64,000 nt of DNA from Rhea pennata (Eukaryota; Chordata; Aves; Rheiformes; Rheidae), in contig NC_084670.1 in the NCBI RefSeq assembly GCF_028389875.1, forward strand, positions 16,215,383 through 16,279,382, given 5' to 3'. Both the position numbers and the translations under genes were made by a program. Below are positions 12,437 through 23,232 of this stretch, piece after piece. How positions within the stretch are numbered: the stretch's first letter is position 1; every line of letters starts with the position of its first letter. The notes beneath the pieces are model-generated. The model did not search any database. It was not told where the DNA came from and saw nothing but the letters and a program-made list of their open reading frames with translations.

Positions 12437-15400
12437 TGTTTTAATCTCAAAATCTGTAATCATTTGTTTGGTTTTCTTTATTTCCTTTTGGGGGGTTTTA
12501 AGATTTCACCATTTGCAGGTAGGAAGACTGAAGTTAATATGCAACTTACCCATGCCCCATTGCACCATTAGCTGGTTTGACTATGAAAGTTTTCTGTCTA
12601 CGTTTCTTCTTCAGTTCTTTTACATAGTTCTGAAACTGTGTATATTCTGCAGGGAAGATCCATGTTCGAGGAATAAAACTGTACTCCTGAGGCTGACATT
12701 TGATCATTCTGCAAGAAAGTGTAATAGAGTTGAAATCTTTAAGCTATTTTCACGTATTAGTCCTCAAGATTAAACAGCATTTATAAAATCTGACAAGGAG
12801 ATTTTACTAGCAAAGTAGTGTAACAGGAAAGCAAACATCTATGATTAGTTAAGAATAGTTAGTTCTCTACAATGTACTCATATGCCTACTTGAAGAACAA
12901 CAAAAGCTATTTAATGCATTATCACTTATTATCGTATCTTATTATCTTTCTATTTTATTCACATCCATCTCAATTCTGTTACAACTTTTGTTCAGTTAGT
13001 CAGATGATTTAATGATATTCCTATTCTTAGAAATAAGAAACAGACCATGTGTTTGCAAATCTTTCCCTTCCTAACAGAAGCTCGTTCTCTGTATTTTTTT
13101 TTTTTTAAGTAGTATTTTGGCACATGTTTTAATTTTTGTATTGGTATAGATTTTAGGAGTTGCACGTTTTTTTGGATCCTCAGCAGAGCTATTTTTGTTT
13201 GGAGGGAGATCCTGAATATAATGCCAGAATACTTCAAAAATTAAAGAAAAAAAAGCATCTCACTTCACGGGTCAAACTGAAGAGGAAGGGAGAAAGCTAA
13301 TTTTGTTCCAGATCACAAAACGAATCTCTAATATTAGTTAAAAAAAAAAGAAAAAAACATGCCCCTTTTGGGTTGGAAAGGCCCAAAAGCCAAATTAAAG
13401 TCTCTGGCAAACAAAGATTAAATGTAAATAGGGACCAACCTAAAAAGAGGATGTAGGGTTTCTTCGTGGGTATAAAAAATACTAGTAACAAAGACTGATC
13501 TTAAAAGAAAGTGGAAGTAATTCAAGAAAGATTTTTTGTTCATTTCTGGTCTTTGAAGATATTTCAAAAGTACAGAAATGTTGCAAATTGACCTTGACAT
13601 AGGCCAAGCAAATGCACAGGCACCTCTCCAAACTAGAGCAATGCATGCTAGTTTGGACTGATGCTTGGTACCAACATATTGTGACTAAGATTCCCTGAAC
13701 ACCTTATTCAGTCAAAAGAATGTAAAGAAATGCAAGACAATACAACAAAAAAAATAGAAATACTAACTGAAACAAAAATAAGGTTAAGACATCTTAAACT
13801 AAACTTCATTGAAGGAGTAATTTCTTCACTGTGAGAGTGATGGAGCACTGGCACAGGCTGCCCAGAGAGGTCGTGGAGTCTCCTTCTCTGGAGATATTCA
13901 AGGCCAGCCTGGATGCAACGCTGTCTAACATGCTCACCCTAGGTGACCCTGCTGAGCAGGGGGGCTGGACTAGATGATCTCCAGAGGTCCCTTCCAACCT
14001 GACTGATTCTAGGATTCTATGACACAACAAGGTCCTGATCTCCCAGCTTTAATAGGTGGGGGAGCTGAGGTGGCAAGCATACCAAGCAACAAGCTTGTGG
14101 CCTGAATACAGCAAAGAGGAATAAAAGAGGCAGAACACCACAGAATCCAATGACCACTGTTAGCAGAAGTTTCCATTACTCAAAGCAGCAGCAAGCTGTA
14201 CCTCTGGCAGATAGCAAGCATTTCTGGCTGGGTACACTCAAGTTAGTTTTAAATAAGATAGCTTGAGTAAGAGCCAAGCTACAGAGGCAATGTTGATTTG
14301 CTGCTACAGTGTGGACTAGTATCCCATAGATCACAGCACAATAAATGACTCCTCATTAAATTCAACACTAATGCATTTAGCCTGATTCTCAGAGAACTCA
14401 GAGTAGCTTCTATAAAGTTAGTTTCAGTAACTTGATACTACTCTAACACACAGCATGGACACATCTAAAATACAAATATCCACAGGCCAACAGAACATGA
14501 ACGAAAGTATTTTTCTTTTTTTTTTAAAAAAAAGAAAGGATCTGACATAGCAAGGTGCCCAAACTTTGATTTAAAAAAATACCACTCTGATGAATTTTAA
14601 CAGCTTTTATTTCATTGCAGATTTAGGTACACTTCTAGTCTTCTAATGGAAACTAATAGTATCAGGGTAACTTAAATTCAAAAGAGACAATTTTATTTTA
14701 AATTTTATTTCTACTGTGAGCCTATACAAACTCCTCATGCAGCAATAAGCTAGTTTTTCTTTAAGTGGCTTAGATGCTAACAGAAATTACAGAACTGCCA
14801 ACCACATCTGGTAGGACTAGGAATGTAGCCAAGATTAGTGGTATAATAGATATACTGTTACCAAACCGTTTAGCTAACTATCTAGCAAACACTCTGTCAT
14901 AAACTACAATAGCTACAGTAGTTTTGAAGAACTGCATGAGGTTCAGCGCTTCTACAGCTTCACTGAGATATGGTTTGATGCAAACAATTAAATATTCACA
15001 TAAGTTAAAAAAAAATAGGTATTATAATTCATCATTCATGCATATTTCTAAACCATCCTCTACCCACTATATATTACTACCTTGCTAATTGAATAGCGTA
15101 TTTAGCCAGAACTTGCTCTATTTTTACACAATAAGAGATTGTGTTAGAGTTTACATCCCTATCCAAATTACTTGTATATACATCCTGAAGTGTGATACAT
15201 GACAGCAACTTGACATTTACCTCATTTACAGATTTCAGTACTTATATTCCCTACTCAATGAATAATTTCATGGTATTATACATATATTAATGTTATTTTA
15301 AAATTCTAAATACATCAATACTATATGTTTTTTTGTATCTTACACATAACTGAATAAACTATGAACACTTAATAGTATGAAGCTGAACACTTCTTATCGT

Positions 15401-18400
15401 TTACAAATTCTGATACTCACTAAAACTTTTATTAAAAGAATTCAGTGTTGTTCTTTCCCTGTCTGGCCCTCTTCAGAAAATGGTTTAGGATCATCAAGCA
15501 GCTTGCTGAATCAAGACCTATTCCATTACAAAAACCTTATTTTCCAACACATCTGTTACCCACTACTATGTTTAACCACTTCTTTACTGTGCTGCTATAT
15601 CCTGTTGCCTCTGCAGTCCTTACCAAGAGGTCTGAGAATTAAACAAGGAGTTATTGTTCCTTTGAGTGCTATTCTAACTCAAGAATGCAGTCAGACTGTG
15701 CTCTTGTCTCTGATAAGCACACTTGTCTGAGTACTTTCTGTGCAAAAGAATCAAATGTTTTGAACAAAACATGAATTACTGAAGACAAACTTGTCAATCT
15801 AATAACATGGGTTCACTGCCTATGTTTCAAGTTCTTCTGACTTTTCAGGTATGAAAGGAGGTTAGTGGGGAGGTGTAGAAGAGAACAATTCTTGAACCAT
15901 GATCAGTCCACAAAGCTTTTAAATATAAGCAATAAAGGTCATGCATAAAAGACTATCCATGTTCATGTTCTCTTTCCCATTCATCCTGTATGCCTTCTCA
16001 CCCACTAACTGCATCCACAACTTTCGCTCACATTAGGAGGATCTCTAAGAGACCACTCACTAGAAATCAAAATCCAGTTAACCCTACACTACCACTTAAT
16101 TTTGTTTTTCTCAGTATGTTGACTATTCCCTTTCAGAAGTGATGCTCATGCCTCCTTTTGTTCCCAGCTACATTCCTGCTTCTCTCTGTTCAGTTACTCT
16201 GTGTCCCTACATTTTCTGTTTGGTTCTCTTCTCACATGCTATATGTTATACTGCTCCTTTCCACCCTTCTGCATGTAAGGGCCATAGAGTCCTCCAACTG
16301 GGAAAGGCCTGAATGTTGGCCTGTAACAGCACTTCCACTTTCTCCTGAAGAGCAGTTCCTCCTGAATAGCATTTACCTCTCAGATGCAGGGGGTTTCACT
16401 CTTCCACCCCATTCTCAACAGCTTGCACAAAATAAAAAAAGTGGGACCAGTATGATGACAGGGAAGAAGTAAAAGAAAATGAAGAATATACATTGGTCCA
16501 CTCCATCAATTTTCAGTAGTTGTTTCATGAACATTTAAACTCTCAATGATCCACAAACCACAGCCTTCTGTAAGAGTCAATATCAGCAGTCTACTCTTAT
16601 TATTTTCCTGTCATTAGAGCAATGATTTAATTTATACATGTTAAAAATAATTTTTAACTGAACGTACAGAACTATACTGTAGACTGCACTTATTTTAATC
16701 ACAATCCTATAACTGTTGAAGTAAACTGATCACAGTTACTTGAATACAGTACGTGATTAAAATAACGCTTTGAAACTTGCCAATAAAGGTCAATAAGCTC
16801 TAGTTTTCTATTACAAAAGTCATTATTAAATTTTTTGTTTACTGAGAGGGCATTTTATCTCAGCACATCAAATCTTCCTGGGGCACTCGGCTAATAAGGC
16901 TCATTAATTAGATCTCATGATGACTGCTGTGTGGCGAATGTTATTTAGCACTATACTCTTTATTGACAGACAAACTGAAGGTATTAAGTGCTGATGTTCA
17001 GTTTCAAACTTTGAAATAGGAATTTACAGCAGATCCTGCACAGGAATATCTCCTCAGAATGGCCCAAGGAGTATAATTGTTCATACCTTTATCATCACAT
17101 CTGTGAGACCTTTGTAAAGAAATCTCTTAACAAATTCCTTGTGCACCTCTGCATCTTGATTTCTAGTCATCTCCTTCTCTCTGTTTATAACCAATGCAAC
17201 TGGCACAATATGCTACCGTGCACAACAGTGCTAAATATGCAAATGTCTCCTACATGCAGCTCTTTCAGTCTTAAATTATATATCATTCTATGAATAAAAT
17301 TTTATTCTAAATCCTTTCCTTGCCACTTTATGTTGTTTGTCTACTTCTCCAAATGAATGAATGTAGAGATAAATAAGTAACTTCTGGACATTTGCAGCCT
17401 CTCTTTGAAAAAAATGAAGAACTCTGTTCTTGGTTGTCCTGATGTTTCATTGCTTCATCAAAACCCAAGAGCTGTACTTGATAATACTGAAAATGCAATC
17501 GTTTCTAAAGGAGCTAAGAGAAATAAAAAAGATTTTTTTTAAAAAAAAAGTCACAAACAATCCAGCACTCTCTCAAGGAAAACTAGCATAGTTCAAATGT
17601 GGGTTGATCCAAAAAGAGCAGTATACGCTGTAAATAAGGAAAAAAGTAAATAGAAAAGACTGTACGCAGCAAAGCAGGAGAACAGGATTAGTTTCTAAGC
17701 TATCCTGTTCAAATAAATATTAAGCCAGAACAGCAGCTATGCAGAACAAAATCCTCTAGTCCACGTCTTTCCAACTACATATAACTGACTTTTTACATAC
17801 ATATCTATTCCACAAGCTGTCTTGAAGTATATCACTTTTTTAAAAAATTACAAATATCAAGTATTGAATTGTGAGACCAATATTATGAAAAAACAGACTG
17901 ATAAAACTTCAGTGTATTTACTGATAAAGTGAGCTCATAACACATATTTGACCCATAGTTATTGTATCAGAGAAATCATTCCAGTTTATGCATAATACGT
18001 GCAATTCCCATATTCAGTACCTTCAGAATGTGTCCCAAACTAAGAATTCAGCAGGTTGAAGGAGAGATATCAGACTATATTTGAATATAATGTGAGCATG
18101 ATAACATTTCAAAAAAAGAAAATAGGCAAAAAGCTTAACCATTATAGAACTGTAGCAATATACAATGATACCATTGCTTACCATGCTGACCAATATTGTT
18201 CCATTGTTTCCAGGATATCTCCAAATAGCTGTTTGCATCCAGGTATTATCTCTATGTTTTTACTTAGTTTTGTTCTGGAAGGGGCAGTGAGAAGTGCCTG
18301 TATAGTATTTATTGATGCAATGGGGTTTTGGACCACAAGTAGGACATATGAGCAACATAGCAATGCAAATAATATTTGCATCAGAATATCTGTATACATT

Positions 18401-20983
18401 CTACATAGTATATTTAGCATTTACAAAAGGGAGAACGAGAGAGAGAAGAGATATCACACTAACTATATGAAAAAAAAATTGTTTTGGTAATGCTGTAGTA
18501 TAAGTTAGATTTAGGCCAAAACATTAACTTATTTTTAATTGCTATTTGGAGCAACTTAGGTTGGAAGAATCAAAATATTCACATAGATTTCTCCCTAAAC
18601 TCTTACTTATTACTAGGCAGGTGAATCACTATTTAGCATTGTTTTCTTACAGGTCTTACTCACAGATTGTTGGTAATATAGTTCCTCAGAACCCAGTTAT
18701 TTCACTGGAGTCAGGAGAATTTACTGAGACAAATGAGTCTGACTCTTCTATAAACAGTAAGACATTTCACACTTTTGCATTTGATATATACAAAAATATA
18801 CTCACTAATTACTTTAAACAGGTAATATCCACTCAGGTATTAGTCATTTCTCCTGTTCCATCATTACAGGATATATGCCTGGGTGTATAATGTATTATGT
18901 GTATTATCTAATAATTTAAGGTCCTATTTGGAATTACTGCAGTATGTAGAAAGAGAATTGAACTCAAATTATTTTCCACTGAAGTCAACAGAAGAGATAC
19001 AATAGTCCATTCAAATGCTACAGATCCAAGACCAAAGCCAGTTATTAAGGAACCTTGGAAATTATCCTTGGTTTTATTACAGCCTCTCAGTAAAAATAAA
19101 CAAACTGCACAAATGGTAAAGTAGTATTGCATTAAATAACATTCCTGAAGAACTTCTTAATAGTAAAAGAAAAAGATTACTTAGTCATGTTTCTTGCCAG
19201 GAAATCCTTTCTGCAGATCTCTCCCATTCCTGGAAAATGGTTGATTCTCTGAAGTAGGAGAGAAAAATGAAAGGAAGTTGAACTTTTTAGTATTCCTGTC
19301 ACAGCTATTACAAGCAATCCCTTAAAACATTCAACTACATATACACACATAGTTAATACTATATATAAATCATCCAAGAGAATATCTTATGTTAAGCTGG
19401 GTATCCTCTAAAGATACTATAAATTGTGTTCTACAACAGATTTTCACCTGAATACCTCCACTGATTTCACTTTATATGAAAGGAGGATCTATCATTCTTT
19501 TATTCAAAAAGTTATTTAGGAACAAAGAATGCTGTCAAAAAGTAATGATAAAAAAGGAATTATTTATTCACAAAGACTAGGGAGAGAGGCTTTGCTTAAC
19601 TCACTGCTTAAAAGTTTACGAGCAGCTTATAAAATGATATTTTGCATCTTCTTTCAAACTCTGAGCATTCACAACACCCAACTAGCAGACAAAAGCATGA
19701 GAGAACAGCCTCAAATATTTAAACACCAGATTCCAAATAGTATGAACAAATAACTCTGGAAAAGAAAATAGGATTTAAAAACACGTAGTTGGCTTTGTTG
19801 CAGTCAGGTTGTTTTTGCTTTGTTTTGTGCTTTCTTTCCACACAGATGTAACTGACCAAGACTGACATACGTTTCAGCATGAAACAGTTTACTGACTATT
19901 CAGAATGCTATCTCCCACTCTACCTGGTAGTTCCGAAGCTCAGCAATCTTTTCTTGTTGCACAGCACAATCACTCCAAATAAGATTTGCTGTTTCATCCT
20001 CATCAGCTGTTTTCACAAATCCCATTTCTCGTATTACTACACGTACTACAAAAAAATTATATAGTTTAGAAATATTCCAAATATTTAAAAGATATTTATT
20101 ATTTTTTAAAAAATTGAATATATTTTGAACATTTTCAATATTCAAGCCTTTGTCAGAAAATAGCATTAGTAAAAAAGTTGTTATTCTTGTAGTATTTCCA
20201 TCGGCTTATTGCAGATCTGTCACTATAGGACCTTTTACTGAGGCTGGAAGCACAGAGCAACCACTTATACGAACTGTAAAGAGAATCTAGGCATTCCACA
20301 ATGATTTAGTCAAAGTCCACTTGCACCTCAATGGCTTTACAATTTAATCTTAGCTATCATAGAAGTTAATTTTAAAAATGTGGTGAATATAAGTTTCACT
20401 ACAGACAGGAAACAAGAAGCCTTCTCAAGTTAAGGTACAGTAGTTGCAAGAGCAAGTGCACGCATTATGTGAACATCAAAAAGAGAAGAATCGGAAAAAG
20501 AAATAGAAAAGTTTGGAAAAAGTTGAGGCACTGCTCAAGGAGAAAAGACTTTTCTGAAGAACTCACAAAACTAGTATTTATTCTTCTACCTTAAACTATC
20601 CCTTCTGCTATTTGCATAGTGAATTTGTTTGATACCTTTCCCCAGAGAGGCCGTATCTCTGGCTTTTCACATATTCCCCACCTGGTAAAGTCAGTAAGGT
20701 CCATTTCAGTATACTATGTTTAGAGTTTGAAAATTTGTCACTACTTCTGGCTCAAAACTTGAGCCAGAGAGAAATCCTAGAACTGCTTCCCATCTAATCA
20801 ATCCATACAGAACAGATGCCATTGCAAGTCTCAGAAATAATTCTTAGCTCTGACTTCTCTGAAAAAATCCTTGAACCATTTCCAGAGTTGGAAGGAGATA
20901 AGGCTGAAGGAGGTGTTATTCTTCAGGCATGAATAAGTATTCCAGTGAGAAGGAAAAGCATTAACACTGAGACAGTTGGCTGT

Positions 20984-21019
<36 letters not shown>

Positions 21020-22018
21020 GAGTTATCAGAACAAACTCATCATGCAAATTACAGGCTGAATAGAAACACAGAAACATATATTCAGTGTCATTGTGTACTG
21101 TTAAACAAGAGTCAGCAATGATCCCACCTCCCAAATTCTCTTCCCATATTCCACCAAAAGCTTGAATTATAATGTTGTTCCGACAAGCCTGCTATTTAAA
21201 ACGCTGAAGCCAAATTATATTATTCTAGTTTTGTATGCTTTTTATTCTACAACAGAAAGACAAACTACAAATTTAGTGTGATAGTAGCCCTAAGCATCAA
21301 CTTAAAAACACAAGCAGATTTTATCAAGAAAAATCTCTATAAGGGATCCCTATAGTTAACATTTAACTTAAATTTTTCATCTTCTAAATCTTTAGGTATA
21401 CTCCTCAACATATGCAACCCTTAAGACTTTTTTTTTAAGCTTCTTTGATTCAGTTTTTGCATTTCATGGCCCTTTCTTGAGTAACAAATGGATAGTAATA
21501 GATGCACAGTGTGCAAAACTATCAACTAAATGTTACAAAAAAGAACAAAGGCTTCTTAGAAAAGAAAATCCTTTGGAAATGACTCATTGTCAGCTTGTTG
21601 CAGAATCCATTAATTCACCCCATTAATTAGTAATTCATTCACGTCAATGGCTATTATGATAAAAACCAAAATATGTAGTTTCCTACCAATTTCATATTTT
21701 GTGCCCGCAACATTTGCGGTGATGACTCCATTCTTCTTCTTCTTTCTGACTTTTCTTTTAATTGTGCTTTGATAAGGTTGTTCTGAACTCAAAGTCAGAC
21801 GACTGGTTCCATGGTTATCTTTGAAATATAATGTTGTAAAAATCAACATGATTATACTTCAAATAATGTACAATAATGAACAAAAAGCACCACAATACAA
21901 AGCAACATCTGAGCTAATCTGTTAAAAACATTTAGAGGTACAAGTATACTAAAATAATTAATAGGATATATTAAAAATACATAACTCTCATACCTCCCTC
22001 ATTAGGCAAGGATGGCAT
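6850..22018 (-). CDS. TTLL7: TTLL7, tubulin polyglutamylase, N-terminal 349 codons (8 coding exons; 3' part outside window)
   Basis: TTLL7 adds glutamate side chains to the C-terminal tail of beta-tubulin, using ATP, and acts on microtubules mainly in neurons. Eight minus-strand segments with GT-AG borders join without a frame break into 349 codons. The product starts MPSLPNEG. It has a basic stretch KRKVRKKKKNG (about residues 30-40) and then the TTL/ATP-grasp domain: phosphate loop FIVKPANGAMGHG (157-169, Lys160 expected to bind ATP), adenine-side QEYL (188-191), KFDLRIYILV (201-210), LTNYSVNK (248-255) and FEVLGFDILLD (330-340). Asp336 and Glu349 are expected metal ligands; the Asn two residues after Glu349 must come from the next exon. 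The human protein is about 887 residues, so the rest of the active site, the cationic microtubule-binding region and the tail lie beyond position 1. Identity comes from my recall of the family, not from a search. A paralogue (TTLL1/4/6) is much less likely, because the N-terminus and the PRKACB neighbour both fit TTLL7. Confidence 0.96.
7009..7549 (-). other. TTLL7 intron 7
   Basis: A 541-nt phase-0 intron, AT-rich, with no recognisable element. Confidence 0.85.
7550..7714 (-). CDS. TTLL7: TTLL7 coding exon 7
   Basis: This exon encodes residues 242-296, SQLYMHLTNYSVNK followed by HNEHFERDETEDKGSKRSIK and WFTEFLETNNLDVSKFWNDI. LTNYSVNK (248-255) is the conserved motif near the active site. 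Acceptor TTTTTAG and donor TCA|GTAAGA are visible. It is 165 bp long and phase 0 at both ends. Confidence 0.97.
7715..10579 (-). other. TTLL7 intron 6
   Basis: A 2.9 kb AT-rich phase-0 intron. I see no gene or identifiable repeat. A 123-codon minus-strand ORF at 9638-10009 has no recognisable domain and is treated as chance. Confidence 0.85.
10580..10796 (-). CDS. TTLL7: TTLL7 coding exon 6
   Basis: This exon encodes the last base of Gly169 and residues 170-241: ISLIRNGEKL, then QDHLIVQEYLDKPFLMEGYK, then FDLRIYILVTSCDPLKIFLY and the DGLVRMGTEKY segment. QEYL (188-191) and KFDLR (201-205) are core ATP-grasp motifs of TTL-like ligases. Acceptor TTTAACCAG and donor GTAAGT are visible. It is 217 bp long. 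Confidence 0.97.
10797..12549 (-). other. TTLL7 intron 5
   Basis: A 1.75 kb phase-2 intron holding the A37 run at 12397-12433 and a T16 run near 11906. Nothing else is recognisable. Confidence 0.85.
12397..12433 (+). repeat. A37 homopolymer
   Basis: An uninterrupted run of 37 A on the plus strand, starting 117 bp beyond the donor of coding exon 5. On the TTLL7 transcript it would be a U-tract inside intron 5. Confidence 0.95.
12550..12708 (-). CDS. TTLL7: TTLL7 coding exon 5 (ATP-grasp P-loop)
   Basis: This exon encodes the end of Lys116 to the first two bases of Gly169. It includes FIPRTWIFPAEYTQFQNYV, the basic run ELKKKRRQK and the nucleotide-binding FIVKPANGAMGHG. Acceptor TTTCTTGCAG and donor GTAAGTT are strong. 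It is 159 bp long and phase 2 at both ends. Confidence 0.97.
12709..19180 (-). other. TTLL7 intron 4
   Basis: A 6.5 kb AT-rich phase-2 intron. It contains a CR1 3' end at 13803-14023 and short A/T palindromes near 14511-14535 and 17527-17550. A possible conserved non-coding block (16850-17020) is discussed in the findings. I see no other gene in it; several ORFs of 60-144 codons show no recognisable domain. Confidence 0.85.
13803..14023 (+). mobile_element. CR1 LINE, 3' end fragment, sense on plus strand
   Basis: The sequence runs from a segment with CACTGGCACAGGCTGCCCAG, through GGAGATATTCAAGGCCAGCC, to the terminal GGACTAGATGATCTCCAGAG and short ATTCT-type repeats (GATTCTAGGATTCTATGA). These are typical avian CR1 3'-end motifs. 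Only about 220 bp remain, as in most 5'-truncated copies. It lies antisense to TTLL7 in intron 4 and looks only moderately diverged. Confidence 0.9.
19181..19248 (-). CDS. TTLL7: TTLL7 coding exon 4
   Basis: This exon encodes RINHFPGMGEICRKDFLARN plus MT (residues 94-115) and two bases of Lys116. The RINHFPG...RKDFLARN block is a hallmark of TTL-like glutamylases. Acceptor CTTCAG and donor GTAATC are visible. It is 68 bp long and ends in phase 2. Confidence 0.96.
19249..19923 (-). other. TTLL7 intron 3
   Basis: A 675-nt phase-0 intron with nothing recognisable inside. Confidence 0.85.
19924..20045 (-). CDS. TTLL7: TTLL7 coding exon 3
   Basis: This exon encodes residues 53-93, including REMGFVKTADEDETANLIW and EKIAELRNYQ, which match the family segment before the conserved RINHFPG motif. 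Acceptor TTTGTAG and donor CAG|GTAGAG are present. It is 122 bp long, entering in phase 1 and leaving in phase 0. Confidence 0.95.
20046..21686 (-). other. TTLL7 intron 2
   Basis: A 1.6 kb AT-rich phase-1 intron. Apart from a run of 33 T (20986-21018) I see no gene or recognisable transposon in it. Confidence 0.85.
20986..21018 (+). repeat. T33 homopolymer
   Basis: An uninterrupted run of 33 T on the plus strand inside TTLL7 intron 2. No retrotransposon body is recognisable next to it. Confidence 0.95.
21687..21818 (-). CDS. TTLL7: TTLL7 coding exon 2
   Basis: This exon encodes residues 9-52 and the first base of codon 53. It carries the basic KRKVRKKKKNG stretch and the first strand of the TTL domain, ITANVAGTKYEI. 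Acceptor TTTCAAAG and donor GTAGGA are visible. It is 132 bp long and phase 1 at both ends. Confidence 0.95.
21819..21993 (-). other. TTLL7 intron 1 (coding numbering), 175 nt
   Basis: A short phase-1 intron that begins GTATGAG and ends TTTCAAAG on the minus strand. It contains no other recognisable feature. Confidence 0.88.
21994..22018 (-). CDS. TTLL7: TTLL7 coding exon 1 (start codon)
   Basis: The exon encodes MPSLPNEG plus one base of codon 9 (Asp), then a GTATGAG donor. The start is supported by an in-frame TAG three codons upstream (22027-22025), an A at -3, and agreement with the known TTLL7 N-terminus. The exon continues upstream as 5' UTR, probably to an acceptor after 22130. Confidence 0.92.
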
Positions 22019-22130
22019 TATAATCTAGGAAGGTACGGAAGCAGAGTCCAAATTCCGTTCCAAGTTCTCAGAAAACGATGGGGCTATCGAAGCCAAATTA
22101 TTTAAAGGTCTAGTCATACCATTTTAATCT
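22019..22130 (-). other. TTLL7: TTLL7 5' UTR part of the start-codon exon, with two uORFs
   Basis: A plausible acceptor (CTACAACCAG) places the exon start at 22130. The leader contains a two-codon uORF, ATG GTA TGA (22122-22114). Its stop overlaps the start of a 30-codon uORF (22117-22025) that ends TAG 6 nt before the main ATG and is in frame with it. The splice site is inferred; the uORFs are read directly. Confidence 0.65.
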
Positions 22131-23210
22131 CTGGTTGTAGCAAATATTAATTCTGAAATAGACAAATATCAGCATTAAAAATAAGAGAGAGACTGTTACA
22201 GAGAGATTATGAAGAAATTTAAACAGCAGAAAAGCAAATATGAAACTATTTTTATTAGCAAGTTAAAAGTCATGCTTCTTTTAAAGGATTAATCAAGTTA
22301 TTGAAAATATGAAACTTTGTTTGTTACAATTCAATCATGTTGTTTCCAGGAAAAATCACTTTGCAGTACACATTTTCAGAATAAGAATATATTATCTCAC
22401 TTTCTTATTTTAATTTGCATGTGGGAGATTTGGAGATGAAAAGATCTAACATTGAATTAGATCATTGTCTCAAACTTTCTCCAAAAATCTCATTGAATTT
22501 ATGGTAACTTTAAATCATAAATAAAAATTTAAAATCATACATGCATGCATAGTATACATTCTAAGGTATCAAAAGGGAAACAATTGAAATTACCTTAATG
22601 ATCATTTTTTCACTTTTTCATTTTTGGAGGGTTTTTTAATTGATTTTTCAAGAATCACTTCATGACACCACTGACATAATTTCAAAGATGTATTAGGCTG
22701 TCAAGTATCTAGAATTGTCAGCTTTTAAAGCAAGTATTCACATAAAATGTTATTTTTCATGCCCATATTACTGGTACAAAATTCCAACTTTTTTTCCTAT
22801 ATAGAAATATAATGCAAGATGCGAAATCCCACATGCTAAAATGTTTTTAAAATCCCACTTAACCCCGTAAGAACAACTGGCTAAAAGATTAAAGAAACCC
22901 TCAGGAGTAAAACACTGTTCTAAATATAACACTAGACTGGATTCAGACATGCAGCATTCTGTTATTAACAAGCTTGCAGGGAAAAAAAAAAGGGGGTAAT
23001 TTTTGGCAGGCTGCCTCAAACTAACCTAGGATTTTCTTATGAAACTTATATGCAGTATAAGTCACTTAGATTTTAAAATGCTTTGACTTCTTTTCTGATA
23101 TTGTAAGTGTGGCTAAAGTTCTTTACATCAGCTTTAGGTTAGTTTACATTATTGTTCATGGTGTTTCCAAAAATTATTTTAAATAACTTTATATACAGCA
23201 CGATGAGGTG

Positions 23211-23232
23211 TTTTTTTTTTTTTTTTTTTTTT
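23211..23232 (+). repeat. T22 homopolymer
   Basis: An uninterrupted run of 22 T on the plus strand. Confidence 0.9.
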
